Shown here one piece after another: positions 26,861 through 36,530 of a stretch of DNA of 64,000 nt; the first letter of the stretch is position 1, and each line of letters opens with the position of its first letter. Source of the stretch: Mycolicibacterium sp. CH28 (GTDB lineage: Bacteria; Actinomycetota; Actinomycetes; Mycobacteriales; Mycobacteriaceae); assembly GCF_004745805.1 (NCBI RefSeq), contig NZ_SRLQ01000001.1:508110-572109 (forward strand), given 5' to 3'. Under the pieces are notes generated by a model. That model was not told the origin of the DNA. It saw nothing but the letters and a program-made list of their open reading frames with translations, and made no database searches. Position numbers and translations under genes: made by a program.

Positions 26861-28930
26861 ATGACCGCGACGAGACCGGAGGCGCCGGAGCGGCAACCTT
26901 CCGGTTCGTCGACAGCAGGTCGACGGGCGCGCTCGCTGTCGCCGGTGGAAATGGCCCAGGCTGCCGTGATGGGCGCCCTCTCCGCCGCCCTGGCAATCGT
27001 CTCGGTAGTCGTGCCATTTGCCGGTGGTCTGTCGCTACTGGTGACGGTGCCGATGGGGCTGCTCAGCTACCGCTATCGCGTCCGGGTCTTGTTGGCCTCG
27101 ACCTTCGCCGCGAGCGTGGTCTCCTTCCTCATCGCCGGCATCAGCGGATTCATGGTGGTGCTCACCTGTTCCTACGTCGGCGGGCTCGCCGGCATTGTTC
27201 GGCGGCGGGGGCGCGGCACCCCGACCGTGATCGCGGTGGGCCTGCTCTCGGGGGTGGTCTTCGGCTGCGGCACCATCGCCGCGCTGATTGTGCTGGCGCG
27301 GTTGCGCACCCTGACCTTCGCGGCGATGACCGCCAACATCGACGGTGTGGTCTCGGTGACGTCGCGCTTCGAGCCGTTCCGGCCCGCCGCCCAGGACGCC
27401 AAGCGGCTGTTCACGATCGCCCTGGACTACTGGCCCGTCCTGCTGATGGGTTACTCGGTCTTTTCGATCATGATTGTCACGCTGATCGGGTGGTGGGCGC
27501 TGTCGCGGGTGCTCGACCGGTTGCGCGGGATCCCCGATGTGCACAAGCTCGAACCGCCGGACGACGTCGGTCCGGTGGCCCCGGTCCCGGTCCGGCTGGT
27601 CGACACCCGGTTCCGGTATCCCGGCGCCGACCGCGATGCGCTCACAGCGTTGAGCCTGACCGTCGACACCGGCGAGCACGTGGCCATCACCGGCGCCAAC
27701 GGCTCAGGGAAGACCACATTGATGCTGTTGCTGTCCGGACGCCAGCCCACCTCGGGTTCCATCGAACGGCCCGGAGCCGTCGGGCTGGGTCAGCTGGGCG
27801 GCACCGCGGTGGTGATGCAGCACCCGGAAAGCCAGGTACTGGGTACCCGGGTCGCCGACGATGTCGTCTGGGGCCTGCCGCCGGGAACGCACACCGACAT
27901 TGCCGCTGCGCTCGACGAGGTCGGCCTGGCCGGTATGGAGGAGCGCGACACCGGCGGGTTGTCCGGTGGTGAGTTGCAGCGCCTGGCCGTGGCGGCCGCG
28001 CTGGCAAGGCGGCCCGCGATGCTGATCGCCGACGAGGTCACCAGCATGGTCGACCAGCGCGGCCGGGAGGCGCTGCTGGGTGTGCTGTCCGGCCTGACCG
28101 AACGGCACCGCATGGCGTTGGTGCAGATCACCCACTACAACAACGAGGCCGACACCGCCGACCGAGTGGTCAACCTCAGCGAGTCGTTCGACAACACCGA
28201 CATGGTGGAAAGCGCTGCCGCGCCGATCCCGACGGTGACTGCCGCGCCGAGTAGCGGCGTTCCGGTGCTGGAGCTCAACCACGTCTGTCACGAATACGCC
28301 AGCGGAACCCCGTGGGCCAAGACCGCGCTGCAGGACGTCAGCTTCACCGTCAACGAGGGTGACGGTGTTTTGATCCACGGCGGCAACGGATCCGGCAAGT
28401 CCACCCTGGCCTGGATCCTGGCCGGCCTGATCACCCCGACCTCTGGCGACTGCTTGGTGCGCGGGCGCCCCGCCACCGACTGCGTCGGTGAGGTCGCGAT
28501 CGCGTTCCAGGCCGCCCGCCTGCAGCTGATGCGCAGCCGGGTCGACCTGGAAGTCGCCTCGGCAGCCGGGTTTTCCCCCGACGACAAAGCTCGGGTGAGC
28601 GCCGCGCTGGCCAAGGTCGGGCTTGATGCCTCCCTGGGCCGCCGACGGATCGACCAGCTGTCCGGCGGGCAGATGCGCCGGGTGGTGATCGCCGGGCTGC
28701 TGGCCCGCTCACCCCAGGCGCTGATCCTCGACGAACCGTTGGCCGGTCTGGACGCCGCCAGCCAGCGCGGACTGCTGCGCCTGCTGACGGATCTGCGCCG
28801 CAACAGTGGCCTGACCGTCGTGGTGATCTCCCACGATTTCGTCGGCCTGGAGGAACTGTGTCCGCGGACCCTGCACCTGCGCAGCGGCGCGCTGACGACG
28901 GCTCCGACCGTGACGGGAGGCCTCTCGTGA
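26861..28930 (+). CDS. ECF transporter: fused membrane domain and two ATPase domains
   Basis: A 689-residue protein that joins an S-component-like membrane domain (about residues 28-230, five or six hydrophobic helices) to two ABC ATPase domains. The first has Walker [10 protein letters not shown] near 278 and signature LSGGELQ near 367. The second has GGNGSGKST near 507 and signature LSGGQMRR near 606. The matching T component is the next gene, overlapping by GTGA. It corresponds to Rv2326c. The vitamin or metal imported is unknown. Promoter: CAGAAT ends six bases before the ATG, so it may be leaderless; GGGGG also lies directly against the ATG. Confidence 0.9.
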   Translation: MTATRPEAPERQPSGSSTAGRRARSLSPVEMAQAAVMGALSAALAIVSVVVPFAGGLSLLVTVPMGLLSYRYRVRVLLASTFAASVVSFLIAGISGFMVVLTCSYVGGLAGIVRRRGRGTPTVIAVGLLSGVVFGCGTIAALIVLARLRTLTFAAMTANIDGVVSVTSRFEPFRPAAQDAKRLFTIALDYWPVLLMGYSVFSIMIVTLIGWWALSRVLDRLRGIPDVHKLEPPDDVGPVAPVPVRLVDTRFRYPGADRDALTALSLTVDTGEHVAITGANGSGKTTLMLLLSGRQPTSGSIERPGAVGLGQLGGTAVVMQHPESQVLGTRVADDVVWGLPPGTHTDIAAALDEVGLAGMEERDTGGLSGGELQRLAVAAALARRPAMLIADEVTSMVDQRGREALLGVLSGLTERHRMALVQITHYNNEADTADRVVNLSESFDNTDMVESAAAPIPTVTAAPSSGVPVLELNHVCHEYASGTPWAKTALQDVSFTVNEGDGVLIHGGNGSGKSTLAWILAGLITPTSGDCLVRGRPATDCVGEVAIAFQAARLQLMRSRVDLEVASAAGFSPDDKARVSAALAKVGLDASLGRRRIDQLSGGQMRRVVIAGLLARSPQALILDEPLAGLDAASQRGLLRLLTDLRRNSGLTVVVISHDFVGLEELCPRTLHLRSGALTTAPTVTGGLS

Positions 28931-29751
28931 CGGACACCCGTCAGCGTCGCCCGGTGGTGCTGCTGCGCCCAGTGCCGGGCACGTCGGTCATCCACGAACT
29001 CTGGGCCGGCACCAAAATCATTGTCGTCCTCGGGTTTTCGGCGCTGCTGGCGTTCTACCCGGATTGGGTCCCGACCGCACTGGTCGCCCTGGCCATCGGC
29101 GTCGCAGTCCGATTGGCGCACATTCCACGCGGTGCCGTGCCCTCGGTGCCGAAATGGCTGTGGCTACTGGTACTGCTGGGTGGGGCGACCGCGGCGCTGG
29201 CCGGCGGAGCTCCAGCGTTGCACCTTGGTTCGCACAACATCGGATTCGGCGGGTTGCTGAGCTTCGTGCGGTTCACCGTTGTCTCGTTGGTGCTGGTAGC
29301 GCTGGGAGCGATGGTCTCGTGGACGACGAACGTCGCCGACGTCGCGCCCGCGGTGTCGCGGCTGGGCCGGCCCTTCAAGGCAGTCGGCATACCGGTCGAC
29401 GACTGGGCGGTGGCGCTCGCCCTGGCGCTGCGAGCCTTTCCGATGCTGCTCGACGAATTCCGTCTGCTCTACGCCGCGCGGCGGCTACGTCCGCCGCCGG
29501 TGCTGACCGGTCGCCGGGCCCAGCGTCGCCGGTGGGCCATCGAGTTGGTGGACCTGTTGGCCGCCGGGATCACCGTCGCGCTGAGACGTGCCGACGAGAT
29601 GGGGGATGCCATCACCGCGCGCGGCGGCACCGGGCAGATCGCCGCGGCGCCGTCGGGCCCGCGCCGTGCCGACTGGGTGGCGCTGGCTGCTGCGGCGGCG
29701 GTATGCGCGGTGTCGGTTGGCCTGCAGGTGACGGTGCTCGCCGGCATCTAG
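28927..29751 (+). CDS. ECF transporter T component (EcfT)
   Basis: A 274-residue membrane protein of the EcfT/CbiQ family. It has hydrophobic helices at about 30-130 and 230-260 and a cytosolic coupling helix region with [20 protein letters not shown], which resembles the Ala-Arg coupling motifs. The GTG at 28927 overlaps the stop of the ATPase gene. It would link the membrane domain to the two ATPases in a single importer. Its stop shares CTAG with the stop of the convergent uspC gene. Confidence 0.88.
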   Translation: MTDTRQRRPVVLLRPVPGTSVIHELWAGTKIIVVLGFSALLAFYPDWVPTALVALAIGVAVRLAHIPRGAVPSVPKWLWLLVLLGGATAALAGGAPALHLGSHNIGFGGLLSFVRFTVVSLVLVALGAMVSWTTNVADVAPAVSRLGRPFKAVGIPVDDWAVALALALRAFPMLLDEFRLLYAARRLRPPPVLTGRRAQRRRWAIELVDLLAAGITVALRRADEMGDAITARGGTGQIAAAPSGPRRADWVALAAAAAVCAVSVGLQVTVLAGI

Positions 29752-31016
29752 CGTGCGGCGGCGCTGTTGGCCGCTTGTTGCGCGGTGGCCACGGTTGCGG
29801 CGACGGGTGCGCGGCCGAGGAACATCTCGTCGAAGTAGGGCTTGATGGCCAGGTATCCGGCGGCGAAACCGGCCCCGCCCGGCGCCGCGATGCGGGGGCC
29901 GTCGAGCACCGTGAAGAACGGTGCGACGTTGACGCCCTTGGCCGACCAGTAGTCGAAGTACACGCGCTGGGCGGGCAGCACTGCGGGGATGGCCGCACCC
30001 TTGCGGCCGAGGTATTCGTTGCCGCGGGTGCTGCCCAGCCAGGCCAGTACTTCACGTACCGCCTCGGGATGGGCACTGGCCGGATTGCCGGCGGCGACAA
30101 TGCCGTTGGTGACGCTGACGCGGCCGGCCGGCCCGGTGGGCAGCATCGCCACGCCCCAGCGGAACGGGGCTTGTTCGGCGATCTGGGCCAGGTTGTAGGT
30201 GCCGGACTGGAACAGTGCCATCCGCCCCGACAGGAACTGGTTGCGGGAGAAGTCACCGTTGTCGTTGGTGGCCGACGCCGGCGGGGCGACGTGATCGGTG
30301 TTGATCAGGCCGACGACGTAGCGCAGCGCGGTGGCGGCCTGCGGGTTGTCGAAGGCGAACCGGTCCCCGTCGGAGAACACCCCGCCCGCCGAGCCGATGT
30401 AGTTGAGGTAGATGGCCTGCATGTCGTTGGCCGCGTTGTAGCCCCACTGTCTGCCGTGGGTGAGTTTCTCGAGCAGCGGGCGCAGCGTGTCGAGGGCAGG
30501 GTCAGGGTCCCAGCGCAGGGTGTCCAGGTCGGCGGGGTCCACAGCGTCGGCGGCCAGCAGGTCGGCGTTGTAGTACACCGCGATGCCGGCGTCGGTCAGC
30601 TGCGGCACACCCCACAGCACACCGTTGCGGGTGAACTGCGCGACCACCGACCGATCCCAGTCCGCGCTGGGTTCGACGGCCATCAGGCGGTTGTTGTCGG
30701 CGTACGGGGCGAGGTTGGCGTTGTTGAGCCAGAAGATGTCGTCGGCGCCACCGCCGGCCACGTCGGTGCGCAAGGTGTCGAAGTAGCCGGCGTAGGCGAC
30801 GACGTTGGTGCGGACGTCGATGCCGGGGTGGTTGCGGCTGAACTCGGCGAAGGAGTCCCGGTAGGCCGCCGCGACCTGCGGATCCCACAGTCGCACCGTC
30901 ACCACTGTCTTGCCGGACGGCTCGCCGCTGCGGCCCAGCACCCACACACCACCCACCAGAACCAGCACGATCGCGAGCAGGCAGGCGAGCAGGAGTGTCG
31001 ATGACCGGGGCTTCAT
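29748..31016 (-). CDS. uspC: UspC, sugar ABC transporter substrate-binding protein
   Basis: A 422-residue extracellular solute-binding protein of family 1, with an N-terminal membrane anchor or signal ([21 protein letters not shown]) and no lipobox cysteine. The body starts [22 protein letters not shown] and has the typical hinge region [18 protein letters not shown]. In M. tuberculosis UspC binds amino sugars. The ATG overlaps the uspB stop (ATGA). It is last in a uspA-uspB-uspC operon. Confidence 0.88.
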   Translation of the reverse strand: MKPRSSTLLLACLLAIVLVLVGGVWVLGRSGEPSGKTVVTVRLWDPQVAAAYRDSFAEFSRNHPGIDVRTNVVAYAGYFDTLRTDVAGGGADDIFWLNNANLAPYADNNRLMAVEPSADWDRSVVAQFTRNGVLWGVPQLTDAGIAVYYNADLLAADAVDPADLDTLRWDPDPALDTLRPLLEKLTHGRQWGYNAANDMQAIYLNYIGSAGGVFSDGDRFAFDNPQAATALRYVVGLINTDHVAPPASATNDNGDFSRNQFLSGRMALFQSGTYNLAQIAEQAPFRWGVAMLPTGPAGRVSVTNGIVAAGNPASAHPEAVREVLAWLGSTRGNEYLGRKGAAIPAVLPAQRVYFDYWSAKGVNVAPFFTVLDGPRIAAPGGAGFAAGYLAIKPYFDEMFLGRAPVAATVATAQQAANSAAAR

Positions 31017-31825
31017 TTGAGGCCCGTCACCACGATGGAGCGCACGATGTGGCGCTGGAACACCAGGAACAGTGCGAGCAGCGGGACGATCGCGACGGTG
31101 GTCGCGGCCATCACCAGCGTCCACTGCGCGTTGTACTGAGTCTGCAGCCCGGCGGTGGCCACCGTCAGCACCCGCCAGCGACCGCCGCTGGTGATCACCA
31201 ACGGCCACATGAACGAATTCCATTGGCTGACAACGGTGATCAATGTCAGCGTCACCAGGATCGGCTTGCTGGCCGGCAGCACCACATGCACGATCACGTC
31301 GAGGGTGTTGGCCCCGTCCAGGCGGGCGGCGTTGACCAAATCGTCGGGGATGCCGCGGAAGTACTCACGCAGCAGGAAGATCGCGTACGGCGAGCCGAAC
31401 AGGAACGGCAGCACCAGCGCCCAGAACGTATTGCGCAGGCCGAGTTCGGCCATCATCAGGTAGAGCGGGACGACGGTGACGGTGGCCGGCACCATCAGCG
31501 TGGCGATGTAGACCCAGAACACGATGTCGCGGCCGGCGAAGTCGAGTCGGGCGAAGGCGTAGCCGGCCAGCACGGAGAAGGTCAGCTGCCCCAGCGTGAT
31601 CATCGCGGTCATCAGCGCGGTGACCGCCAGCGCCCGGCCGAACCCGGCGTCGCCGAGCGCGGCGTAATTGGCCAGGGTGGGTGGCGCCGGTAGCGACAGC
31701 GGTGTGCCGGTCGCGAACTGCTGCGCCGAGGTGAGCGAGGTGAGCAGGCTCAGGCCGAACGGCGCCAGTGTGCCGAGCGCGCCCGCCAGTAGCCCGAGGT
31801 AGATCAGTGCGTTACGTGAGGTCAT
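31013..31825 (-). CDS. uspB: UspB, sugar ABC transporter permease (MalG type)
   Basis: A 270-residue permease with about six transmembrane helices and the EAA loop EYFRGIPDDLVNAARLDGANTLDVIVHVVLPASKP near residues 152-186, which docks to the ATPase. It pairs with UspA. It overlaps uspA by 14 bases and uspC by four. No ATPase gene is in this operon, so a shared ATPase encoded elsewhere must power it, as is common for mycobacterial sugar importers. Confidence 0.9.
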   Translation of the reverse strand: MTSRNALIYLGLLAGALGTLAPFGLSLLTSLTSAQQFATGTPLSLPAPPTLANYAALGDAGFGRALAVTALMTAMITLGQLTFSVLAGYAFARLDFAGRDIVFWVYIATLMVPATVTVVPLYLMMAELGLRNTFWALVLPFLFGSPYAIFLLREYFRGIPDDLVNAARLDGANTLDVIVHVVLPASKPILVTLTLITVVSQWNSFMWPLVITSGGRWRVLTVATAGLQTQYNAQWTLVMAATTVAIVPLLALFLVFQRHIVRSIVVTGLK

Positions 31826-32684
31826 AGCTGATCCGCCGCTGGAAGTAGAGATGCTGCGCGATCGTCGCGCCCACCAGGACCGCGAACAGCACCAACGCCA
31901 TCACTGCCGCCCGCCCGATCGCCGCCGCGCCGAACGCCTCAGCGTAGATGCGGTGGGCCACGAGGTCGGTGCGCCCGGCGGGTCCACCACCGGTCAGGGC
32001 GTACACGGTGTCGAATACCTGCGCTGCGCTGACGATGCCGGTGACCGAGACGAAGAACAGCGTCGGGCGCAGCATGGGCAGCGTGATGTGCCAGAACTGC
32101 TGCCAGCCGGTCGCGCCGTCGAGACGGGCGGCGGCGTGGATCTGCGGGGGGATGGCCAGGATGCCGGCCAGGAAGAACAGCGTCACATAGCCGACGTTGG
32201 TCCATACCGTCACCGCCGAGACGACGGGCAGGGCCAGCCCGGGATCGGTGAGCCACTCGATGTTGTGGCCCAGCAGCGCGCTCACGGCGCCGTCGGTGGG
32301 GGCCAGGATCCAGTGCCACAGCACCGCGACCGCCAGCGGTGAGCACACCCAGGGCAGCACGTAGATGGTGCGGAACACCGCGCTGCCCGGAAGATCACGG
32401 GCCAGCAGCGAGGCCGCCACCAACCCCAGCGCGATCTGGACTGGCACCACGATCGCGATGAAGGCCAGTGTCACCAGCAGCGAGTTGCCGAAACCGGAGT
32501 CGGTGAGCACCGAACGCCAATTGTCCAGCCCCACATAACGGATCGGGCCCAGCAGATCCCAGCGGTGCAGGCTCAGCCAGGCGACCACCAGCATTGGCAG
32601 CAGCAGGAAGCACACCACCCCGAACAGGCTCGGCGCCAACAGCGCATACCCGAGCATGCTCGAGCGCACACGCCGGGTCGTCAT
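31812..32684 (-). CDS. uspA: UspA, sugar ABC transporter permease (MalF type)
   Basis: A 290-residue permease with six hydrophobic helices and the EAA loop IPPQIHAAARLDGATGWQQFWHITLPMLRP near residues 195-225. ATG 32684 (MTTRRVRSS) was chosen because TTTAAT lies seven bases upstream and would make a leaderless mRNA. ATG 32693 is three codons longer and would overlap that element. Divergent from tldD with only 47 bases between the starts. Confidence 0.88.
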   Translation of the reverse strand: MTTRRVRSSMLGYALLAPSLFGVVCFLLLPMLVVAWLSLHRWDLLGPIRYVGLDNWRSVLTDSGFGNSLLVTLAFIAIVVPVQIALGLVAASLLARDLPGSAVFRTIYVLPWVCSPLAVAVLWHWILAPTDGAVSALLGHNIEWLTDPGLALPVVSAVTVWTNVGYVTLFFLAGILAIPPQIHAAARLDGATGWQQFWHITLPMLRPTLFFVSVTGIVSAAQVFDTVYALTGGGPAGRTDLVAHRIYAEAFGAAAIGRAAVMALVLFAVLVGATIAQHLYFQRRISYDLT

Positions 32685-32691
32685 CCCAGTC

Positions 32692-32725
32692 ATTAAAGCC
32701 GGTTGAACGGCCGGCCCGTTACGGT
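32692..32725. promoter_or_regulatory. Back-to-back promoters of uspA and tldD
   Basis: TACGGT (32720-32725, plus strand) ends six bases before tldD GTG 32732. TTTAAT (complement of 32692-32697) ends seven bases before uspA ATG 32684. Both would give leaderless mRNAs and the -35 regions must overlap, so the two operons may compete for polymerase. Confidence 0.45.
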
Positions 32726-32731
32726 GGAGCG

Positions 32732-34246
32732 GTGAGTCCACGTGATGTCGACGCCGACTTCCTCGCCGTGCCGCGTCAGGCACTGGCCGAGGCAGCCCTG
32801 TCCGCGGCCCGCACGGCCGGTGCCGACTATGCCGACCTGCGGATCCACGCGATCACCACCGAGACGGTGCAGCTGCGCGACGCCGAGCTGGAGAACGCGG
32901 TGACCGATCGGGAGATCGGTCTGGCGGTGCGGGTGATCGTCGACGGCACCTGGGGGTTCGCCTCGCACGCCGAACTGGTCCCCGAGGTTGCCGCCGAGAC
33001 GGCGCGCCGGGCCGTGGCCGTGGCCAGGGCGCTGGCCACGCTCAACGCCGAGCGCATCGAGCTGGCTGCCGAACCGGTGTACGCCGAGGCCACCTGGGTG
33101 TCGACGTATGCGATCGACCCGTTCGCGGTGTCGACCGCCGACAAGATCGGCCTACTCGAGGAGTACTCGGGCCGATTGCTGGCCGCCGACGGGGTCGATC
33201 ACGTTTCGGCGATGGTCGCCACCGTCAAGGAGCAGGTGTACTACGCCGACACCTTCGGTTCGTCGATCACCCAGCAGCGGGTGCGGGTGATGCCGGTGCT
33301 TGAGGCGGTGGCGGTTGACGCGGCGGCGGGCAGTTTCGAGTCGATGCGCACCCTGGCCCCGCCGACCGCCCGGGGGTGGGAGGCGCTGGCCGGGGACCAG
33401 GTGTGGGACTGGAGCGCCGAGTTGGCTGAGTTACCCGTCCTGCTTGCCGAGAAGACCAAGTCGCCCAGCGTGGTGGCCGGGCCGACCGATCTGGTGATCG
33501 ACCCGACCAATCTGTGGTTGACGATTCACGAATCCATCGGCCACGCAACCGAATACGATCGCGCGATCGGGTATGAGGCGGCCTATGCAGGTACCTCGTT
33601 CGCCACTCCGGACAAGCTGAACACGATGCGCTACGGCTCTGCGGTGATGAACGTGACCGCCGACCGCACCGTCGAACACGGCCTGGCCACCATCGGCTAC
33701 GACGACGAGGGGGTGGCGGCACAGAGCTGGGACCTGGTGCGCGGCGGGATCTTCGTCGGTTACCAACTGGACCGGGTGTTCGCACCGCGGCTGGGCCAGA
33801 GTCGCTCCAACGGCTGTTCCTATGCCGATTCGCCGCACCATGTTCCGATACAACGGATGGCCAACGTGTCGCTGCAACCGGGCACCGAGGACCTGTCCAC
33901 CGACGATCTGATCGGCCGGGTCAGCGACGGTATCTACATCGTCGGCGACAAGTCGTGGTCGATCGACATGCAACGCTACAACTTTCAATTCACCGGGCAG
34001 CGGTTCTACCGGATCCGCGACGGCCGCCTCGATGGGCAGCTCCGCGATGTCGCCTACCAGGCGACCACCACCGACTTCTGGAATTCGATGGAAGCCGTGG
34101 GCGGGCCCTCGACGTGGCGGCTCGGTGGGGCGTTCAACTGCGGTAAGGCCCAGCCCGGCCAGGTGGCCGCGGTCAGCCACGGTTGCCCGTCGGCGTTGTT
34201 CCGGGGCGTGAATGTGCTCAATACCCGTGAGGAGGCCGGCCGATGA
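32732..34246 (+). CDS. tldD: Metalloprotease subunit TldD
   Basis: A 504-residue TldD protein. The metal motif HESIGH (HExxxH, near residue 266) and the following cysteine-containing region RSNGCSYADSPHH are present. TldD and TldE form a heterodimer that cleaves short unfolded peptides, for example modified peptide leaders. The GTG at 32732 has a TANNNT -10 six bases upstream. The open frame runs back to 32594 but would cover the uspA start. It corresponds to Rv2315c. The stop overlaps the first of two tandem mini-ORFs leading to tldE. Confidence 0.93.
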   Translation: MSPRDVDADFLAVPRQALAEAALSAARTAGADYADLRIHAITTETVQLRDAELENAVTDREIGLAVRVIVDGTWGFASHAELVPEVAAETARRAVAVARALATLNAERIELAAEPVYAEATWVSTYAIDPFAVSTADKIGLLEEYSGRLLAADGVDHVSAMVATVKEQVYYADTFGSSITQQRVRVMPVLEAVAVDAAAGSFESMRTLAPPTARGWEALAGDQVWDWSAELAELPVLLAEKTKSPSVVAGPTDLVIDPTNLWLTIHESIGHATEYDRAIGYEAAYAGTSFATPDKLNTMRYGSAVMNVTADRTVEHGLATIGYDDEGVAAQSWDLVRGGIFVGYQLDRVFAPRLGQSRSNGCSYADSPHHVPIQRMANVSLQPGTEDLSTDDLIGRVSDGIYIVGDKSWSIDMQRYNFQFTGQRFYRIRDGRLDGQLRDVAYQATTTDFWNSMEAVGGPSTWRLGGAFNCGKAQPGQVAAVSHGCPSALFRGVNVLNTREEAGR

Positions 34247-34284
34247 GCGCCAGCGAAGAGGTCAAATTGGGCTGGTGCCGATGA
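34243..34284 (+). CDS. MIRU-like mini-ORF 1 (13 residues)
   Basis: Encodes MSASEEVKLGWCR. Its ATG overlaps the tldD stop and its stop overlaps the next mini-ORF start, both as ATGA. It probably serves translational coupling. Whether the peptide has a role is unknown, though its neighbours encode a peptide-cleaving protease. Confidence 0.4.
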   Translation: MSASEEVKLGWCR

Positions 34285-34318
34285 GCGCCAGCGAAGAGGC
34301 CAAGTTGGGCTGGTGCCG
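34243..34318 (+). repeat. Tandem 38-bp MIRU-like coupling repeat between tldD and tldE
   Basis: Two copies (34243-34280 and 34281-34318) differ at two bases (GTC/GCC and AAA/AAG). Each begins with ATGA, and the third ATGA is the tldE start at 34319. The period of 38 is not a multiple of three, so each copy shifts the frame and ends its own mini-ORF at the next ATGA. This is the arrangement described for mycobacterial interspersed repetitive units (MIRUs) inside operons. Confidence 0.8.
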
Positions 34319-34322
34319 ATGA
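34281..34322 (+). CDS. MIRU-like mini-ORF 2 (13 residues)
   Basis: Encodes MSASEEAKLGWCR, one residue different from mini-ORF 1. Its stop overlaps the tldE ATG. Same interpretation as the first copy. Confidence 0.4.
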   Translation: MSASEEAKLGWCR

Positions 34323-35680
34323 TTCCCGCACAGCAGGTCGTCGAACTCGCGCTGGCCGCCGCTACTGCCGACGAGACGATCGTCATCGTCACCGACCGCG
34401 CCGAGGCATCGCTGCGTTGGGCCGGTAACTCGATGACGACCAACGGGGTGTCGACCACCCGCTCCACGACCGTGATTTCCATTGTGCGCAAAGGCGACAC
34501 CGCGCATACCGGATCGATCCGAACCAGCGAGGTGGACCCGGCGGCCATCGGCGCACTGGTCGCCGCCGCCGAGCAGGCCGCCCACGCGGCCCCGGCCGCC
34601 CGCGACAGCGCCGCGCTGCTGACCGACGCGGGGACACCCGAGGACTGGAACGAGGCGGTGCCCGATACCGGTGCCGAGGTCTTCGCCGACGTCGCCGAGT
34701 CGCTGTCGGGCGGGTTCGCCGGCTCAGACCGGTTGTACGGCTACGCCCATCACGTGGTGGAGACGACGTTCCTGGCCACCTCCACCGGGATCCGCCGCCG
34801 CTTCACCCAGCCGACCGGGACGGTGGAGATCAACGCCAAGCGCGACGGCGCCAGCGCATGGGCCGGCGTGAGCACCCCGTGGTTCCTCGACGTGCCGACC
34901 GACGGGCTGCTCGAGGATCTGGCGCTGCGGCTGGGCTGGGCAAGCCGGACCGTCGAACTGCCGGCCGGCCGCTACGAGACGTTGATGCCGCCCTCGACGG
35001 TGGCCGACATGATGATCTACCTCGGCTGGTCGATGGACGGCCGCGGCGCCGAGGAGGGGCGCACGGCGCTGTCGGCTCCTGGCGGTGGAACTCGAGTGGG
35101 GGAGAAGCTCAGCGCGCTGCCGCTGACGCTGTACTCCGACCCGTTCGCCGCGGGCCTGCAGTGCGCACCCTTCGTCGCGGCGGCCAGCAGCTCCGAAACG
35201 GTCTCGGTGTTCGACAACGGGATGGACATCGGCCGGGTGGACTGGATCCGCGACGGCACCATCAACGCGCTGGCCTACCCGCGGTCGGCGGCCACCGAGT
35301 TCGGCACCACCGCCGCGGTTCCGGCCGACAACCTGCTGATGACCGGTGGCACAACGGAATTGGCGGACATGGTGGCCTCCACCGAACGCGGGCTGCTGCT
35401 GACCACCCTGTGGTACATCCGCACCGTCGACCCGACCACACTGTTGCTGACGGGACTGACCCGTGACGGGGTGTATCTCATCGAGGACGGTGAGGTGACG
35501 GGCGCCGTCAACAACTTCCGCTTCAACGAGAGCCCGCTGGATCTGCTGCGGCGCGCCACCGAGGCGGGTGTGGCCGAGCAGACGCTACCGCGCGAGTGGG
35601 GCGACTGGGCGACTCGTGCGGTGATGCCGACCCTGCGAATTCCCGACTTCCACATGTCCTCGGTGAGCCAGGCGCAATAA
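34319..35680 (+). CDS. tldE: Metalloprotease subunit TldE (PmbA)
   Basis: A 453-residue TldE/PmbA protein, the partner of TldD without its own metal motif. Family features include TDRAEASLRWAGNSMTTNG near the N terminus and the conserved C-terminal block TLWYIRTVDPTTLLLTGLTRDGVYLIEDGEVTGAVNNFRFNESP. ATG 34319 (MIPAQQVVE) overlaps the second mini-ORF. Corresponds to Rv2314c. The tldD-tldE pair is set apart by the 76-bp tandem repeat rather than being directly overlapped. Confidence 0.93.
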   Translation: MIPAQQVVELALAAATADETIVIVTDRAEASLRWAGNSMTTNGVSTTRSTTVISIVRKGDTAHTGSIRTSEVDPAAIGALVAAAEQAAHAAPAARDSAALLTDAGTPEDWNEAVPDTGAEVFADVAESLSGGFAGSDRLYGYAHHVVETTFLATSTGIRRRFTQPTGTVEINAKRDGASAWAGVSTPWFLDVPTDGLLEDLALRLGWASRTVELPAGRYETLMPPSTVADMMIYLGWSMDGRGAEEGRTALSAPGGGTRVGEKLSALPLTLYSDPFAAGLQCAPFVAAASSSETVSVFDNGMDIGRVDWIRDGTINALAYPRSAATEFGTTAAVPADNLLMTGGTTELADMVASTERGLLLTTLWYIRTVDPTTLLLTGLTRDGVYLIEDGEVTGAVNNFRFNESPLDLLRRATEAGVAEQTLPREWGDWATRAVMPTLRIPDFHMSSVSQAQ

Positions 35681-35687
35681 TCGTCAG

Positions 35688-36530
35688 ATGGCTGACGATC
35701 TCGACGCGGTGCTGGCCGACCTGGTGGTGCAGCAACCGGAAGATCAACAGCGGCTGGTGGGACTGATCCGCACGACGTGCGGCGAAACGCTGACGCTGAC
35801 ACCGCTGCCCGCGCAGACCGCGGTGCGCGCACCTGAATCGGACACCGAGAAGGTGGTGACCGATTTCGCCGAGCAGTTCAGCATCGACGTGTCGGCGGTC
35901 TCGGATCGGCAGCGTGAGGCGCTGACCGCTGCGTTGGGCGCGGCGACGTTCGGTGCCGTCGTGCAGATGTTCGTCGCCGACTTCCTGCCGCGGGTCCGCA
36001 ACAGCCTGGAGTTGCTGGGCTTGCCTGTGGGTTGGGTGCCCGAGCAGCCGGTGTGGGACCCGGGCATCGACGCCGCCGACGTCTTGTTCAACCGCTTGCT
36101 GCCGGGGGTGGCGCGGCTGCGGTCACTGGACCCGGTGACCTCGGAGGTGGTGCGGCTGCGCGGTGCCGTCGCCCACAACTGCCGGCTGTGCAAATCATTG
36201 CGCGAGGGCAATGCCCTGGACGCCGGCGGAACCGAGTCTCTGTATGACGACATCGAGCACTACGAGTCCTCCGAGCTGCTGACCGACGCCCAGAAGGCGG
36301 CACTGCGCTACGTCGACGCGCTGATCTGGTCCCCGGCGCGGATCAGCCCGGCGGTGGCTGCCGGTGTGCGGGAGAACTTCTCGCACGAGCAGGCCCGCGA
36401 GCTGACCCTGGACGTGATGCGCAACGCGAGCAACAAGATCGCGGTGGCATTGAAGGCCGACGCCCCCCGCGTCGCCGAGGGCACCGAGCGCTACCTCATC
36501 GACGCGGACGGTCAGACCCAGTTCGTCTGA
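35688..36530 (+). CDS. AhpD/carboxymuconolactone decarboxylase-like protein
   Basis: A 280-residue mostly helical protein with a CxxC in GAVAHNCRLCKSLREGNALD (near residues 160-179), which is similar to the redox cysteines of AhpD-like alkylhydroperoxidases, and a second helical block DAQKAALRYVDALIWSP. It may be a peroxidase-type or disulfide redox protein. AATAAT (35676-35681) covers the tldE stop and ends six bases before the ATG, so it probably has its own leaderless transcript. Position suggests it is the counterpart of Rv2313c, from memory. Its 3' end overlaps the convergent threonine aldolase gene by 35 bases. Confidence 0.75.
   Translation: MADDLDAVLADLVVQQPEDQQRLVGLIRTTCGETLTLTPLPAQTAVRAPESDTEKVVTDFAEQFSIDVSAVSDRQREALTAALGAATFGAVVQMFVADFLPRVRNSLELLGLPVGWVPEQPVWDPGIDAADVLFNRLLPGVARLRSLDPVTSEVVRLRGAVAHNCRLCKSLREGNALDAGGTESLYDDIEHYESSELLTDAQKAALRYVDALIWSPARISPAVAAGVRENFSHEQARELTLDVMRNASNKIAVALKADAPRVAEGTERYLIDADGQTQFV

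Noticed and set aside
29064..31004. 646-codon plus-strand frame across EcfT and uspC
   Set aside because: It covers two recognised genes on both strands and its product is repetitive Gly/Val/Arg. It is a shadow frame.
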